Of a DNA stretch of 64,000 bases, positions 34,868 to 43,519 are shown piece after piece; positions within the stretch are counted from its first letter, which is position 1, and every line of letters starts with the position of its first letter. The notes below the pieces were generated by a model, which was given only the letters and a program-made list of their open reading frames with translations, ran no database searches and had not been told where the DNA came from. The stretch comes from CAZIBG01 sp964536985 (GTDB lineage Bacteria > Patescibacteriota > Saccharimonadia > Saccharimonadales > AWTP1-31): positions 1-64,000 of the forward strand of contig CAZIBG010000004.1 of NCBI GenBank assembly GCA_964536985.1. Reading direction: 5' to 3'. The position numbers were made by a program, and so were the translations under genes.

Positions 34868-35128
34868 CTATTTCTCCTTCTTTTCTCTTACTGCGTGGAT
34901 AACATTTGATACTAATTTGGCAATAGCAGCTGGTCCAGCGGTCTGCTGGAAGAATGTTGTGACTGAATCTGCTTTATCGGCAATTTGCTCAGCCTTCTCT
35001 GTTATACGTTTAATATGCTGCAATACCTTTATGGTATAGGCGGCGATTACGATACTTAGTAATAAAAAGATTGCAAGTAGTGAACTTACGATAATAACTA
35101 GAACTGATGCACTAGAGTCTATTGTCAT
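34868..35128 (-). CDS. Small membrane protein, DUF948-like
   Basis: 86 aa with one N-terminal membrane helix (~8-32) and an amphipathic tail (QHIKRITEKAEQIADKADSVTTFF) like DUF948 proteins, which commonly precede ytxH genes. Function unknown. TATACT ends 6 nt before the ATG, so the message is leaderless. Confidence 0.75.
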   Translation of the reverse strand: MTIDSSASVLVIIVSSLLAIFLLLSIVIAAYTIKVLQHIKRITEKAEQIADKADSVTTFFQQTAGPAAIAKLVSNVIHAVREKKEK

Positions 35129-35134
35129 GCCTTA

Positions 35135-35140
35135 AGTATA
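35135..35140 (-). promoter_or_regulatory. -10 of the DUF948-ytxH operon
   Basis: TATACT preceded by TG, ending 6 nt before the ATG. Confidence 0.5.
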
Positions 35141-35163
35141 CACCACAACCCACTCGGCAGAAG

Positions 35164-36021
35164 TTATGCGGCCAGAACCTCCATTCCGACTTTTATCTGC
35201 TCTACGGATCCGGGAGCTATTTCTGCGTAACCATAGACTCCCATTACCGGCTCGGACTTTCCATCTACCATCTGTTGCATGGCTTTGAATAATTTCGGTA
35301 CATCACCGTGATTCCGCCCAGTATACGAGCTGCGTCCGGTGGCTGCGCAGCGTATGGTTGCCCGTGTAATATGAATGGTTGCATTCCCAATTTTGAGGCT
35401 CCTACCAATCCAGGACTGTTCTTCCCCGGGTTCGTAATTGCCGGCAAAGACAAGACTAGGACGGAACCGATTGAAATCATAATCTTCTTCTAAATGGCCG
35501 ACTTCTTGCAGGGCATCTACCGATGCCTGAGTAACAATATGAAGCGGCGCGACAACCCTTTCGGCAGGAGCTGGTCCAACGGCTGCCAAAAGCCACCTGT
35601 TTGTCTTGACAGCCAACCGGGCACTCCTGACCCCTAGGATAGAAGATATTTGCTCTGCAGCGGTATCACCCGCGTCTCGGACCTCTGGTAACTCACCAAA
35701 CTCGTTAACCAGTTGCTGGACGGGAGCCTCTGGGTTGTAATGCAACTGCACTACCGGTTCGGTGGAGTCTCCTCTATACATTGCTAGTGAATCAAAACCA
35801 CCACCAAGCCACAAACCAGACAGTTGACGTCCATATCGTTTGATACTTAACCTGTTTTTAGCCGTGGTTGGATCAATAGAGGAATCATATGCCACCCATG
35901 TTCTATCGTGCAGTAGACCACCGCCACTGGATAGAAACCCCGAATTAAGTTCGGTTCCTGGTCCGCCACTAAGTGGATAGACTAGAATATTGGACAATTG
36001 TCCTTCGGTCTCCCTGCTCAT
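35164..36021 (-). CDS. MOSC-domain protein
   Basis: 285 aa with an N-terminal MOSC beta-barrel (LSNILVYPLSGGPGTELNSG...LHDRTWVAYD) and a C-terminal MOSC domain (DFNRFRPSLVFAGNYEPGEEQSWIGRSLKIG...ITRATIRCAATG). The Cys in IRCAATG is at the place of the sulfur-carrying Cys in MOSC proteins such as YiiM and the mARC family. No molybdenum cofactor genes lie near, so its substrate is unclear. A TATAAT that overlaps the gatB stop ends 8 nt before the ATG. Confidence 0.85.
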   Translation of the reverse strand: MSRETEGQLSNILVYPLSGGPGTELNSGFLSSGGGLLHDRTWVAYDSSIDPTTAKNRLSIKRYGRQLSGLWLGGGFDSLAMYRGDSTEPVVQLHYNPEAPVQQLVNEFGELPEVRDAGDTAAEQISSILGVRSARLAVKTNRWLLAAVGPAPAERVVAPLHIVTQASVDALQEVGHLEEDYDFNRFRPSLVFAGNYEPGEEQSWIGRSLKIGNATIHITRATIRCAATGRSSYTGRNHGDVPKLFKAMQQMVDGKSEPVMGVYGYAEIAPGSVEQIKVGMEVLAA

Positions 36022-36029
36022 CTCTGGCT

Positions 36030-36035
36030 ATTATA
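36030..36035 (-). promoter_or_regulatory. -10 of the MOSC gene
   Basis: TATAAT overlapping the gatB stop codon and ending 8 nt before the MOSC ATG. Confidence 0.5.
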
Positions 36036-37512
36036 AACTAAGATGTTTCTTTAGCAATGTTTGGGCAACAGAGGGGTTTGCTTTGCCTTGACTTAGTTTC
36101 ATGACTTGACCAACCAAGAAGCCGATGGCTTTCATTTCGCCATTACGGACGTCTTCGGCTGCATCAGGATTAGCTGTAATGACATCAAGAACTATTTTCT
36201 CGATAGCACCGTCGTCGGATTCTTGAATAAGACCTTTAGACTCGGCGTAATCTTCTATAGAGCCGGTCAGCTTTTTAACCTGCAGAAGATCGGTAATAAC
36301 TTGTTTGGCGTTGCTCGAATTAAGTTTACTATCGGCAACGAGCTTAGATAGTTCGGAATACAATGTTCTTCGGTCGTCTTGACTCAATAGGACCACATTA
36401 CCTTCGGCAGCCCGAAATGGAATTTCAGTGTTAACCAACCAGTTAGCAATTTGCTTGGCAGAATCTGCTTTTTCGATAGCAGGCTCAATGATAGTCCTAT
36501 AGCTAACTTGTGAATCTGCAACTTCTGCCTCCACCAGTATTTCTGTTTGACTGTGATCGAGTCCGAGTTTATGTAGCTTGTCACGCCACTCAGCAGGCAG
36601 ACTAGGCATGCTATTTTTGATATTAGCTATATACTCATCAGACAAGGTGACCGGAGGAATATCCGGTTCTGGCATGTAACGGTAGTCGTGGGCCTGCTCT
36701 TTACCGCGCTGGCTGGCAGTTCTTTGCTTTGCCTCATCCCATCCTCGAGTTTCCTGAACAATGGCCTGCCCTTTTTCTAGCAATTCTATTTGACGGCTTA
36801 TTTCGTATTCAGCTGCTTTTTCAACACTTCTAAAGGAGTTGAGGTTCTTGGTTTCTGTCCTCGTTCCGAGATCATTCGTCTTGCTAACACTGACATTTAC
36901 GTCAAACCGCATATTTCCATGGAATAGATCGGCGTCGGAAATGTCGGCATACTTCATGAGCAAGAATAGCTCATGGGCGTAGGCTCGAGCTTCTGCCGGG
37001 CTGTTAATCTCTGGTTCCGATACAATCTCGAGTAATGGCGTGCCAGCACGGTTAAGATCTACAAGACTATAGTCGGCATTAGCCGGGTGAGTACTCTTGC
37101 CGGCATCAGCTTCCAGGTGAGCTCTGGTGATGCCAATGTTCTTCTTAACCCCGTCAACTTCGATTGTAACCGTTCCGCCCAGTACGATCGGATGGTAGAA
37201 CTGAGTAATCTGATATCCCATCGGCAAGTCAGGGTAAAAGTAGTGCTTACGATCGAAAGTGCTGAACTTAGATGGTGTCGAACCCAGTGCGAATGCAGCT
37301 TTAGAACCAAGGTCCACTGCCGCCTGGTTGAGGACGGGCAAGGCACCGGGCATCCCAAGATCGATGTGACTGATGAGTGTATTAGGTTCCGCACCTCTGG
37401 CGTCGTTATTAACGGCCGAGAAGAGTTTTGTCTTAGTTTTTAGCTGGACGTGACATTCAATACCAATAGTTACTTTGTACTGATCACGAATCTCTTTTGT
37501 TATAACTGCCAT
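36031..37512 (-). CDS. gatB: Asp-tRNA(Asn)/Glu-tRNA(Gln) amidotransferase subunit B
   Basis: tRNA-binding and kinase subunit of the GatCAB transamidosome, which makes Gln-tRNA and/or Asn-tRNA. 493 aa. The GatB signature is GIECHVQLKTKTKLFS with the cradle motifs DLNRAGTPLLEIVSEPE and YRYMPEPDIPP, plus a C-terminal YqeY/tail domain ending GFLVGQVMKLSQGKANP. Fourth gene of gatC-gatA-ORF-gatB. Confidence 0.97.
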   Translation of the reverse strand: MAVITKEIRDQYKVTIGIECHVQLKTKTKLFSAVNNDARGAEPNTLISHIDLGMPGALPVLNQAAVDLGSKAAFALGSTPSKFSTFDRKHYFYPDLPMGYQITQFYHPIVLGGTVTIEVDGVKKNIGITRAHLEADAGKSTHPANADYSLVDLNRAGTPLLEIVSEPEINSPAEARAYAHELFLLMKYADISDADLFHGNMRFDVNVSVSKTNDLGTRTETKNLNSFRSVEKAAEYEISRQIELLEKGQAIVQETRGWDEAKQRTASQRGKEQAHDYRYMPEPDIPPVTLSDEYIANIKNSMPSLPAEWRDKLHKLGLDHSQTEILVEAEVADSQVSYRTIIEPAIEKADSAKQIANWLVNTEIPFRAAEGNVVLLSQDDRRTLYSELSKLVADSKLNSSNAKQVITDLLQVKKLTGSIEDYAESKGLIQESDDGAIEKIVLDVITANPDAAEDVRNGEMKAIGFLVGQVMKLSQGKANPSVAQTLLKKHLSL

Positions 37513-37520
37513 GTGCCGAC

Positions 37521-37871
37521 CTACTCTAATGCCCCAAGGTCACGAAGTGCTTGTCGAATACCCACCAATGACTTCTTCACGTCAGTTTCTTTTAGTTTTC
37601 CATGTGAATCGTCGAGTAATTTTTTCGCCATATTATGAGCAAACCACACGCCGTCGTTATCACTAAGTAATTTCTGTGCCTCAACCATGCGTTCGCCCAT
37701 GCTCTTGCCCTTGAGATGCTTCTTCTTTAGCGCTTCATCAAGCAGTTTATCGGCATTAATAACGGCTAGCGCCCAGGTGTCTTTACTCTTGCAGAACTTC
37801 TGAAGCTCGGTCCATTGATCCTTAAATTTTGCAGGCTTCAATTTTCGTCGTGGAATTAATTTTAGCTTCAT
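37521..37871 (-). CDS. Unknown 116 aa protein inside the gat operon
   Basis: 116 aa, very basic and helical (Lys-rich; KLKLIPRRKLKPAKFKDQWTELQKFCKSKDTWALAVINADKLLDEALKKK). It resembles an all-alpha bundle with a conserved-looking WALAVINADKLLDEAL helix. The start overlaps the gatA stop as ATGA, so it is translated with gatA and followed 8 nt later by gatB. The basic character and location suggest RNA binding or assembly with GatCAB, but this is inference. Confidence 0.8.
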   Translation of the reverse strand: MKLKLIPRRKLKPAKFKDQWTELQKFCKSKDTWALAVINADKLLDEALKKKHLKGKSMGERMVEAQKLLSDNDGVWFAHNMAKKLLDDSHGKLKETDVKKSLVGIRQALRDLGALE

Positions 37872-39316
37872 TTTGAATGTTCCTTGTTAGTGAGGTTTTG
37901 GATAATCTTTTGAGCGCTGGCGCTTACACTTAGTAACATTCTATCAGCTTTTTGAGGCGCCATCATTTGTAATCCAACTGGAAGACCATTAATCTTGCCG
38001 GCTGGAATAACAATACCGGGTATGCCAACAAGGCTGGCGCCTACCGTCATAGCATCTTCTAAATACATTTTTAGTGGATCGGTTGTAGTCTCGCCCAACT
38101 TATAGGCAGTAGATGGTGCCGTAGGACCGACAAGTATGTCGACGCTTTCAAAAGCCTTGTTGAATTCGTTGATAAGCTTTGTCCGAACTGTCTGAGCCTT
38201 ATTGTAGTAAGCATCGTAGTAGCCGCTGCTTAGCACATAAGCCCCAATCATTATGCGTCGCTTGGCCTCTGCACCGAACCCTATAGTTCGACTCTGCAGG
38301 TAGCTATCATCTAACGACTTTGCATCTGGATTGTTGTATCCGAAGCGCTGACCGTCATAACGACTAAGGTTACTGCTGATTTCTGCTGGAACAATAATGT
38401 AATAGACCGCTAGCGAGAGCGGAAGGCTCGGCAGGCTGACTTCAGAAACCACTGCTCCGGCTTCTTTTAGGGCATCTACAGCAGCTTGAATACTTCGTCG
38501 AACTTCCGGATCAACACCTTCTACCATGTATTCTTTAATAACGCCGATTCTCTTGCCCTTTACATCTTCTGTAAAATCGACATATCCACGAGAATCTTTA
38601 TCTATAGTTGTGCTGTCGAGCTCGTCCTTGCCGGACATAACGTCCATGACTATAGCAACGTCCTCAACAGTCCGTCCGAGAGCACCAATGGTGTCTGTAC
38701 TGCTAGCCATGGCTACCACACCTGAGCGCGATACCAATCCATACGTAGGCTTGTAACCAACTGCTCCCGTTAAGTGAGCTGGCATGCGCAATGAGCCACC
38801 AGTGTCCGTTCCGGTTGCAAATGGTGCCATATCGAGCATTACAGCTGCAGCAGAACCACCCGACGAACCACCGGGAACACGAGTTTTATCATGGGGATTT
38901 AGAGTTGCGAAGAAATCACTGTTTTCGGTTGTCGTTCCATGTCCGAACGCATCCATGTTAGCTTTGGCTACACAGATGGCGCCTTCAGCTTCTAAACGTT
39001 CGATTGCAGTGGACTGATATGGTGCGTTAAAACCCTTAAGAATGTTACTGGCGGCTGTCGTATCTGCTCCAAAAACTAGGAAGTTATCTTTAGCAATAAA
39101 CGGTACTCCTGCAAGCCTACCAACGTTTGCTCCATCAGCTACAAGCTTATCGATCTCTATTGCTCGGGCTCGGGCTCGATCTTCGATAGTAGCAATAATG
39201 GCACGATACTCGGACTTATCTTCAATAGCGCTTAATGCCCGTTCTACTAGGCTGACTGCTGTAGTTTTCCCAGACTGAACCTCATCTGCCAATTGGGTGA
39301 TTACTGGCCAGCTCAT
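37868..39316 (-). CDS. gatA: Asp-tRNA(Asn)/Glu-tRNA(Gln) amidotransferase subunit A
   Basis: Amidase subunit that releases ammonia from glutamine. 482 aa with the Ser-cisSer-Lys triad motifs: Lys in GVPFIAKDNF, cis-Ser in GTDTGGSLRMPA and nucleophile region GGSSGGSAAAV. The start overlaps the gatC stop as ATGA and its end overlaps the next start. Confidence 0.97.
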   Translation of the reverse strand: MSWPVITQLADEVQSGKTTAVSLVERALSAIEDKSEYRAIIATIEDRARARAIEIDKLVADGANVGRLAGVPFIAKDNFLVFGADTTAASNILKGFNAPYQSTAIERLEAEGAICVAKANMDAFGHGTTTENSDFFATLNPHDKTRVPGGSSGGSAAAVMLDMAPFATGTDTGGSLRMPAHLTGAVGYKPTYGLVSRSGVVAMASSTDTIGALGRTVEDVAIVMDVMSGKDELDSTTIDKDSRGYVDFTEDVKGKRIGVIKEYMVEGVDPEVRRSIQAAVDALKEAGAVVSEVSLPSLPLSLAVYYIIVPAEISSNLSRYDGQRFGYNNPDAKSLDDSYLQSRTIGFGAEAKRRIMIGAYVLSSGYYDAYYNKAQTVRTKLINEFNKAFESVDILVGPTAPSTAYKLGETTTDPLKMYLEDAMTVGASLVGIPGIVIPAGKINGLPVGLQMMAPQKADRMLLSVSASAQKIIQNLTNKEHSK

Positions 39317-39603
39317 AGTACTCGCCTGACTTTGATGTTATTGCCGGATCTTGTCGGTACGTTACTTAAAAGCTCCGTTGGGCTTGCACCGTAGTTTTTA
39401 ACTTCATCAGGTCTAGTGACGTCTGTTAGTCCGGTTACCTGCGTGGTGGGCTCCAGTCCAGTAACATCAACTTCAGATAATTTTTCTACATAACCTAAGA
39501 TATCAGAGAGTTCATGTTGGAACTTTTCGATTTCTTGATCGGTGAGCTTGAGCTTAGCTAAACTAGCCAACTTTAATACATCAGTGCGGGTGAGGTCTGC
39601 CAT
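39313..39603 (-). CDS. gatC: Asp-tRNA(Asn)/Glu-tRNA(Gln) amidotransferase subunit C
   Basis: Small stabilising subunit of GatCAB. 96 aa with the typical helical N-terminus (LKLASLAKLKLTDQEIEKFQHELSDILGYVEKLSEVD) and an extended C-terminal tail. First gene of the operon. TAGAAT ends 7 nt before the ATG. Confidence 0.95.
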   Translation of the reverse strand: MADLTRTDVLKLASLAKLKLTDQEIEKFQHELSDILGYVEKLSEVDVTGLEPTTQVTGLTDVTRPDEVKNYGASPTELLSNVPTRSGNNIKVRRVL

Positions 39604-39610
39604 TTGATTA

Positions 39611-39616
39611 ATTCTA
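39611..39616 (-). promoter_or_regulatory. -10 of the gat operon
   Basis: TAGAAT ending 7 nt before gatC. Confidence 0.45.
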
Positions 39617-39632
39617 ACGGATTATGGCCATT

Positions 39633-40331
39633 TTAACCAGTTAAAATCCAGCGGATGACCATGTCTTTGATTCTTTTGTAATCTTCTTCTGAGTACTGCA
39701 TATTGGCAATACAGAACCGTTTGCTGGTCAGATGTGAGCAGAACATGCAGTCTTGCAGGTCTTTGCTATCGTGAATAAAGAATGAGTTAGATATCCCCCC
39801 TGACCACGAAATAGCAAAGCTATTAGTGGTCTCCTTGCTGTCCTCCACACGAATCGAAAATGTTGAGGATTGAGATCGTTGCCCGGCGATGATAAATTCG
39901 CTACCGTTATGTACGCTGTCACTGAATAGGACATTTTTGCTATGGGTGATGTCTTGTGAATGATAAATGTTTTCTGAAAAATATACATTGTCGGAATGAC
40001 TGACATTTATAGAATCTATCTGTTTTTCTGTGGTGGTAAAGTTAACTTGTTTCCAGGCTTCCAAAATATCTTCAATCCGCTCGACTGGTCGAGTTGGACG
40101 ATCCCAGAACCCATCGGGCTTACCCCAGACGTTATCAAGGGTCATAAACTTGGCTGGAGTTGTAGATTGAGCCCAGGTAGGCTCATTAGTTTCGCTGTCG
40201 TATACCATTTGCGGCAAACGAACATCGAATGCAAACTTTTGCATAATTTGTTCTAAGGACAATGGATTCTGAAACCCAAATACCTGACCAATGATTTTGT
40301 CGGCAATTTCTTTTGCCTGTTTTTCATCCAT
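39633..40331 (-). CDS. Beta-solenoid-like protein, paralog 2 of a tandem pair
   Basis: 232 aa. After a helical N-terminal ~100 residues, residues ~105-210 are a series of short turns rich in Ser/Asn/Asp (SINVSHSDNVYFSENIYHSQDITHS...), like the rungs of a parallel beta-helix. It ends with a Cys pair motif (DCMFCSHL) and a helical tail (YSEEDYKRIKDMVIRWILTG). It aligns without gaps to the next gene upstream (40343-41041), same length, about half identical by eye. The type recalls a widespread, uncharacterised CPR family sometimes mis-labelled CaiB/BaiF (recollection, not checked). Last gene of the ATPase operon. Confidence 0.75.
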   Translation of the reverse strand: MDEKQAKEIADKIIGQVFGFQNPLSLEQIMQKFAFDVRLPQMVYDSETNEPTWAQSTTPAKFMTLDNVWGKPDGFWDRPTRPVERIEDILEAWKQVNFTTTEKQIDSINVSHSDNVYFSENIYHSQDITHSKNVLFSDSVHNGSEFIIAGQRSQSSTFSIRVEDSKETTNSFAISWSGGISNSFFIHDSKDLQDCMFCSHLTSKRFCIANMQYSEEDYKRIKDMVIRWILTG

Positions 40332-40342
40332 TAAGCACTAGT

Positions 40343-41041
40343 TTAACCCGTCAGTATCCAGCGGACAACCATTTCTCGGTACTGCATGTATTCTTCCTTC
40401 GTAAACTGCATATTAGCAATCATATACTGTTGACTGTTGATGTTTGAGCAGAACATGCAATCCTGTAGTTTTGTGGCGTTACTAATGAATAAGCTATTGG
40501 AAATTGAGTTACTCCATTGCACATTAAAACTGTTACTACATTTAGAGCTGTCCTCTAGTCTGATACAGAATGTCGAAGCCTGAGCACGCTGACTTGCAAG
40601 AACGTATTCACAGCCGTCCATTACGCCGTCGCTAAAAACGATATTCTTAGAATCGTGGATATCCATGGAGCGGAAAATATTCTCTGAACTATAGATGTTA
40701 TCGGATTGTCCAACATTCAAAGAGTCTAGTTGACGTTCGGTAGCCATTTCGTTGATTTCGCTCCAGGCGGCTAACATGTCTTCTATGCCATTTAAGGGGC
40801 GTTTTGGGCGCAACCAGTTACCGTCCGGTGCATCCAACATGCTTTGGAACGTCATGAACTTAGGTGCGCCAGTCGACTGCGCCCAAGTGGGTTGGTTTGA
40901 TACCATATCAAATACCTGCTGTGGTAAGCGAATATCAAAGGCAAACTTTTGCATAACTTGATCTAATGTTAAGGGGTTCTGAAAGCCAAAAACTTGTCCC
41001 ATGATCTTATCTACTAGTTCCTTTGCCGCTGCTTCGTCCAT
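40343..41041 (-). CDS. Beta-solenoid-like protein, paralog 1 of a tandem pair
   Basis: 232 aa paralog of the gene at 39633-40331. Shared blocks include the N-terminus (KIMGQVFGFQNPLTLDQ), PTWAQST, the Ser/Asn/Asp ladder (LNVGQSDNIYSSENIFRS...) and the C-terminal DCMFCSN...IANMQF...MVVRWILTG. Paralog 1 has additional Cys (CEYVLA, TFCIRLED, SKCSNSF) that are Ser or Gly/Thr in paralog 2. The ATG overlaps the ATPase stop as TAATG, so it is coupled to it. No enzymatic motif seen. Confidence 0.75.
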   Translation of the reverse strand: MDEAAAKELVDKIMGQVFGFQNPLTLDQVMQKFAFDIRLPQQVFDMVSNQPTWAQSTGAPKFMTFQSMLDAPDGNWLRPKRPLNGIEDMLAAWSEINEMATERQLDSLNVGQSDNIYSSENIFRSMDIHDSKNIVFSDGVMDGCEYVLASQRAQASTFCIRLEDSSKCSNSFNVQWSNSISNSLFISNATKLQDCMFCSNINSQQYMIANMQFTKEEYMQYREMVVRWILTG

Positions 41042-43416
41042 TATTTACCCTTCTTAAAGCTAAAACGTTTTTTATCGTTCGATGACTGACTTGCCAAGAG
41101 ATCCTGAACGTTAATGCCTCGTTGGACGCTGTTTCGCTGCTCACTACTTGTGGCCATAGGTGATGATGGTACTTGGTTAGTCATGACATTTTGCAGGCTG
41201 AAACCAGGTGTTCGTTCGCCAAGATTTGCTTGATTAGGTATCGATTCCTTTTGAACCGTCTGACTTATAACGGCAGCTGCTACTGCTGGGTCTGGAGCGG
41301 CCGTCTGTCCGTTCATATTTTCGGGAGTGTAGTTATTGTCGGCCAAAGGATCAGTCAAGAATTCCGGGGAGCTTCCTGGGAATCCCTCCCCTACTGAACC
41401 TGATGTAGGTGGTAGACCCATTAAAGCGGCAGTCGTATCATCATACATTTGTTCGCCTATAGACACTTGCTCTGGCTGAGTCATCGGCTGTGCCAGTGGT
41501 TGTGTTGGTTGATCAAGTGTCGGCGGCAAGGAAAGTGTTGGCGGAGCAACCGGACTGGCACCCTCCACGAATTTCTTGGGAAGCTCGGCTGGTTGATCGT
41601 ACGTTTTAAGCTCCACCTTAGAATTTTTCTGAATAGGTCCGACGTCCAAGGTCTTGGCTTTAATACATGGCAGTAACTGGCCATCACTACTAAGGCGTAG
41701 GAAGCATTCGCGCACATTAAGTGCAGTGAGCATCTGGACGCGAACATCTGACTGCTTGAGTCCCTTGCTCTTCTCGGCCTCTAGAATCTCTTTAGGAATT
41801 TCAATGGTTAGGTTGCCTTCAAGTGCCCGTGCATCTTCTTCGGAAACACGGAAGACATAGTAGTTGCTTACGTTAGTAAAGATGGCTTCTTGCAAGGGTT
41901 TCTCGATCTGACCAAAGTATTGCTGGGTCAAGAATACAAATAAGTTGTACTTTCTGGCCTCCGCCAAAATGCTGGCAAGTGCCGGGTTCTGTACAACTGA
42001 GACCTCATCGACAATCAAAATCACTTTTTCATTAAAAGCACGCGCTTGAGCCAATAGGAAGATCTGTTGAATAAGGAGTCCAGCAACAGTTTTAACTACT
42101 TTTTCGCCCATACTGACCTTATTTAACGAAAAGACTGTCAGGAAGTTGTCGCCGATAAGTTTAGAAAGCGAGGCTCCTTCTGTCCCGGTGCTAGCCAGTG
42201 AAGGCTGCATCTGCATTTCGTCGACAAGCGTAATAATTGGAACTATGGATTCGTTGTAGTACTTGGTGCGCATTTCGTTAAAATCGCCACCGAAGAAGGA
42301 AACGATATTTGGCGGAACATATCCCTCAACATGGGCTAAAAGCTGGTTTCGATACTCAACGTCCGTAACCAGACGTTTGAGGTTATCAAGTGACATTGCC
42401 TGTGCGGTCATAAGAACAAACAGACTAAAGCGCAGCATTCTTTCGACTTTAGGGTTGAACTGATCAGCCAGTAGCGACTTGAACAAGGTTCCCGTTAGCT
42501 CCGTGGCAGCAGAAACATCCGTCCCCTCGCCACCAAATAGCTCAGTTGCCTCGTCATCACCCTTAAAGTTGATAACGTGTGAATTAGGAATATCCACTAA
42601 ATCATGTTGCAGCGCTGCATGCGGGTCGATAACAACCACGCGATAGTTCTGCTGCATCCCACCTGATTTTGTAAGCCGATCGATAATTAAGGTGATAAGT
42701 TTTGACTTACCGCTACCGCTGGCACCGATTATGAAGGAGTGTTTCTCGAAATCGTAAGCATTGAGAGGCAGGAAGTAGTTTGTTGGTCGGAACGGAAAGG
42801 TATCAATCTCGAACACCGCATTAACATTCGAACCTTGCATGATGTGTAGCGCTTTCTGGATATCGAGATACTTCGGCTGCTTTTTGCGCATATATTTTGT
42901 ATTGGCCACAAAATCAACTGACAGCAACTGGCTCGGCAGCATGAATATTGTCTTCTTGGCGACGGTGTGCTGATTGGCTTTACTCTTGAAGTACATCCGT
43001 AGCTTGACGTGAGCTTTTTCAACATTGATAGTTCTGATAGTAAAGTCGGCAACGTCTAACTCGACGCCACGTTTTACCTGGTACTTCTCTTTAACATCGA
43101 GTAAGTTGCCGCCCCCAACATACTGCACGAACCTTTCTACGCCAATGGCATCCGGCAACTTAACTGAATCCGATAGCACCGGCCGCAGAACAACACCTTC
43201 TAGATTGTTAGACAGCAGACCGATGTCTTTGTTGGCGCCAATATAGTAACGAACAGTGCTTTTATCAATGCTAACAATCAAACGCCATGTCTTAAGAAGC
43301 CCTATGTATTGGGAAACGCCGAGTATGATTGATTTCCAGGCTGCATCGTCAAGTTGATCCTTGAGCAGATACATTTCGAACCAGTGTTCGTAGCCTAAAT
43401 GAGGCTGGTTTTGCAT
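41041..43416 (-). CDS. VirB4/TraC-like (FtsK-HerA superfamily) ATPase
   Basis: 791 aa from the ATG at 43416. The N-terminal ~210 residues are a mixed alpha/beta domain; Walker A is GASGSGKSK (231-239), followed by VVVIDPHAA and Walker B VILIVDEVSVV, then FLTQQYFGQ as the sensor/Q motif. The HerA/VirB4/TraG family pumps DNA or protein through membranes. No membrane helix is visible. The last ~200 residues are Pro/Gln/Ser-rich and probably disordered. The frame is open to a GTG at 43434, but TATACT at 43424-43429 overlaps this and ends 7 nt before 43416. Heads an operon with two paralogous genes. Confidence 0.88.
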   Translation of the reverse strand: MQNQPHLGYEHWFEMYLLKDQLDDAAWKSIILGVSQYIGLLKTWRLIVSIDKSTVRYYIGANKDIGLLSNNLEGVVLRPVLSDSVKLPDAIGVERFVQYVGGGNLLDVKEKYQVKRGVELDVADFTIRTINVEKAHVKLRMYFKSKANQHTVAKKTIFMLPSQLLSVDFVANTKYMRKKQPKYLDIQKALHIMQGSNVNAVFEIDTFPFRPTNYFLPLNAYDFEKHSFIIGASGSGKSKLITLIIDRLTKSGGMQQNYRVVVIDPHAALQHDLVDIPNSHVINFKGDDEATELFGGEGTDVSAATELTGTLFKSLLADQFNPKVERMLRFSLFVLMTAQAMSLDNLKRLVTDVEYRNQLLAHVEGYVPPNIVSFFGGDFNEMRTKYYNESIVPIITLVDEMQMQPSLASTGTEGASLSKLIGDNFLTVFSLNKVSMGEKVVKTVAGLLIQQIFLLAQARAFNEKVILIVDEVSVVQNPALASILAEARKYNLFVFLTQQYFGQIEKPLQEAIFTNVSNYYVFRVSEEDARALEGNLTIEIPKEILEAEKSKGLKQSDVRVQMLTALNVRECFLRLSSDGQLLPCIKAKTLDVGPIQKNSKVELKTYDQPAELPKKFVEGASPVAPPTLSLPPTLDQPTQPLAQPMTQPEQVSIGEQMYDDTTAALMGLPPTSGSVGEGFPGSSPEFLTDPLADNNYTPENMNGQTAAPDPAVAAAVISQTVQKESIPNQANLGERTPGFSLQNVMTNQVPSSPMATSSEQRNSVQRGINVQDLLASQSSNDKKRFSFKKGK

Positions 43417-43423
43417 ATTCTTA

Positions 43424-43429
43424 AGTATA
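43424..43429 (-). promoter_or_regulatory. -10 of the ATPase operon
   Basis: TATACT ending 7 nt before the ATG at 43416; rules out the upstream GTG as start. Confidence 0.55.
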
Positions 43430-43519
43430 TACACTGGTAGAGATAAACAAAAGCTTTACAACTTATGCTGTCAGGTCTAGTATGACAATAATCCTTAACG
43501 TTCGCTTTAGGAATACAAA

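Noticed and set aside
39633..39660. ATTTTAA-TTAAAAT inverted repeat as terminator
   Set aside because: Overlaps the last codons of the paralog 2 gene, is purely A/T-rich and has no T-run after it.
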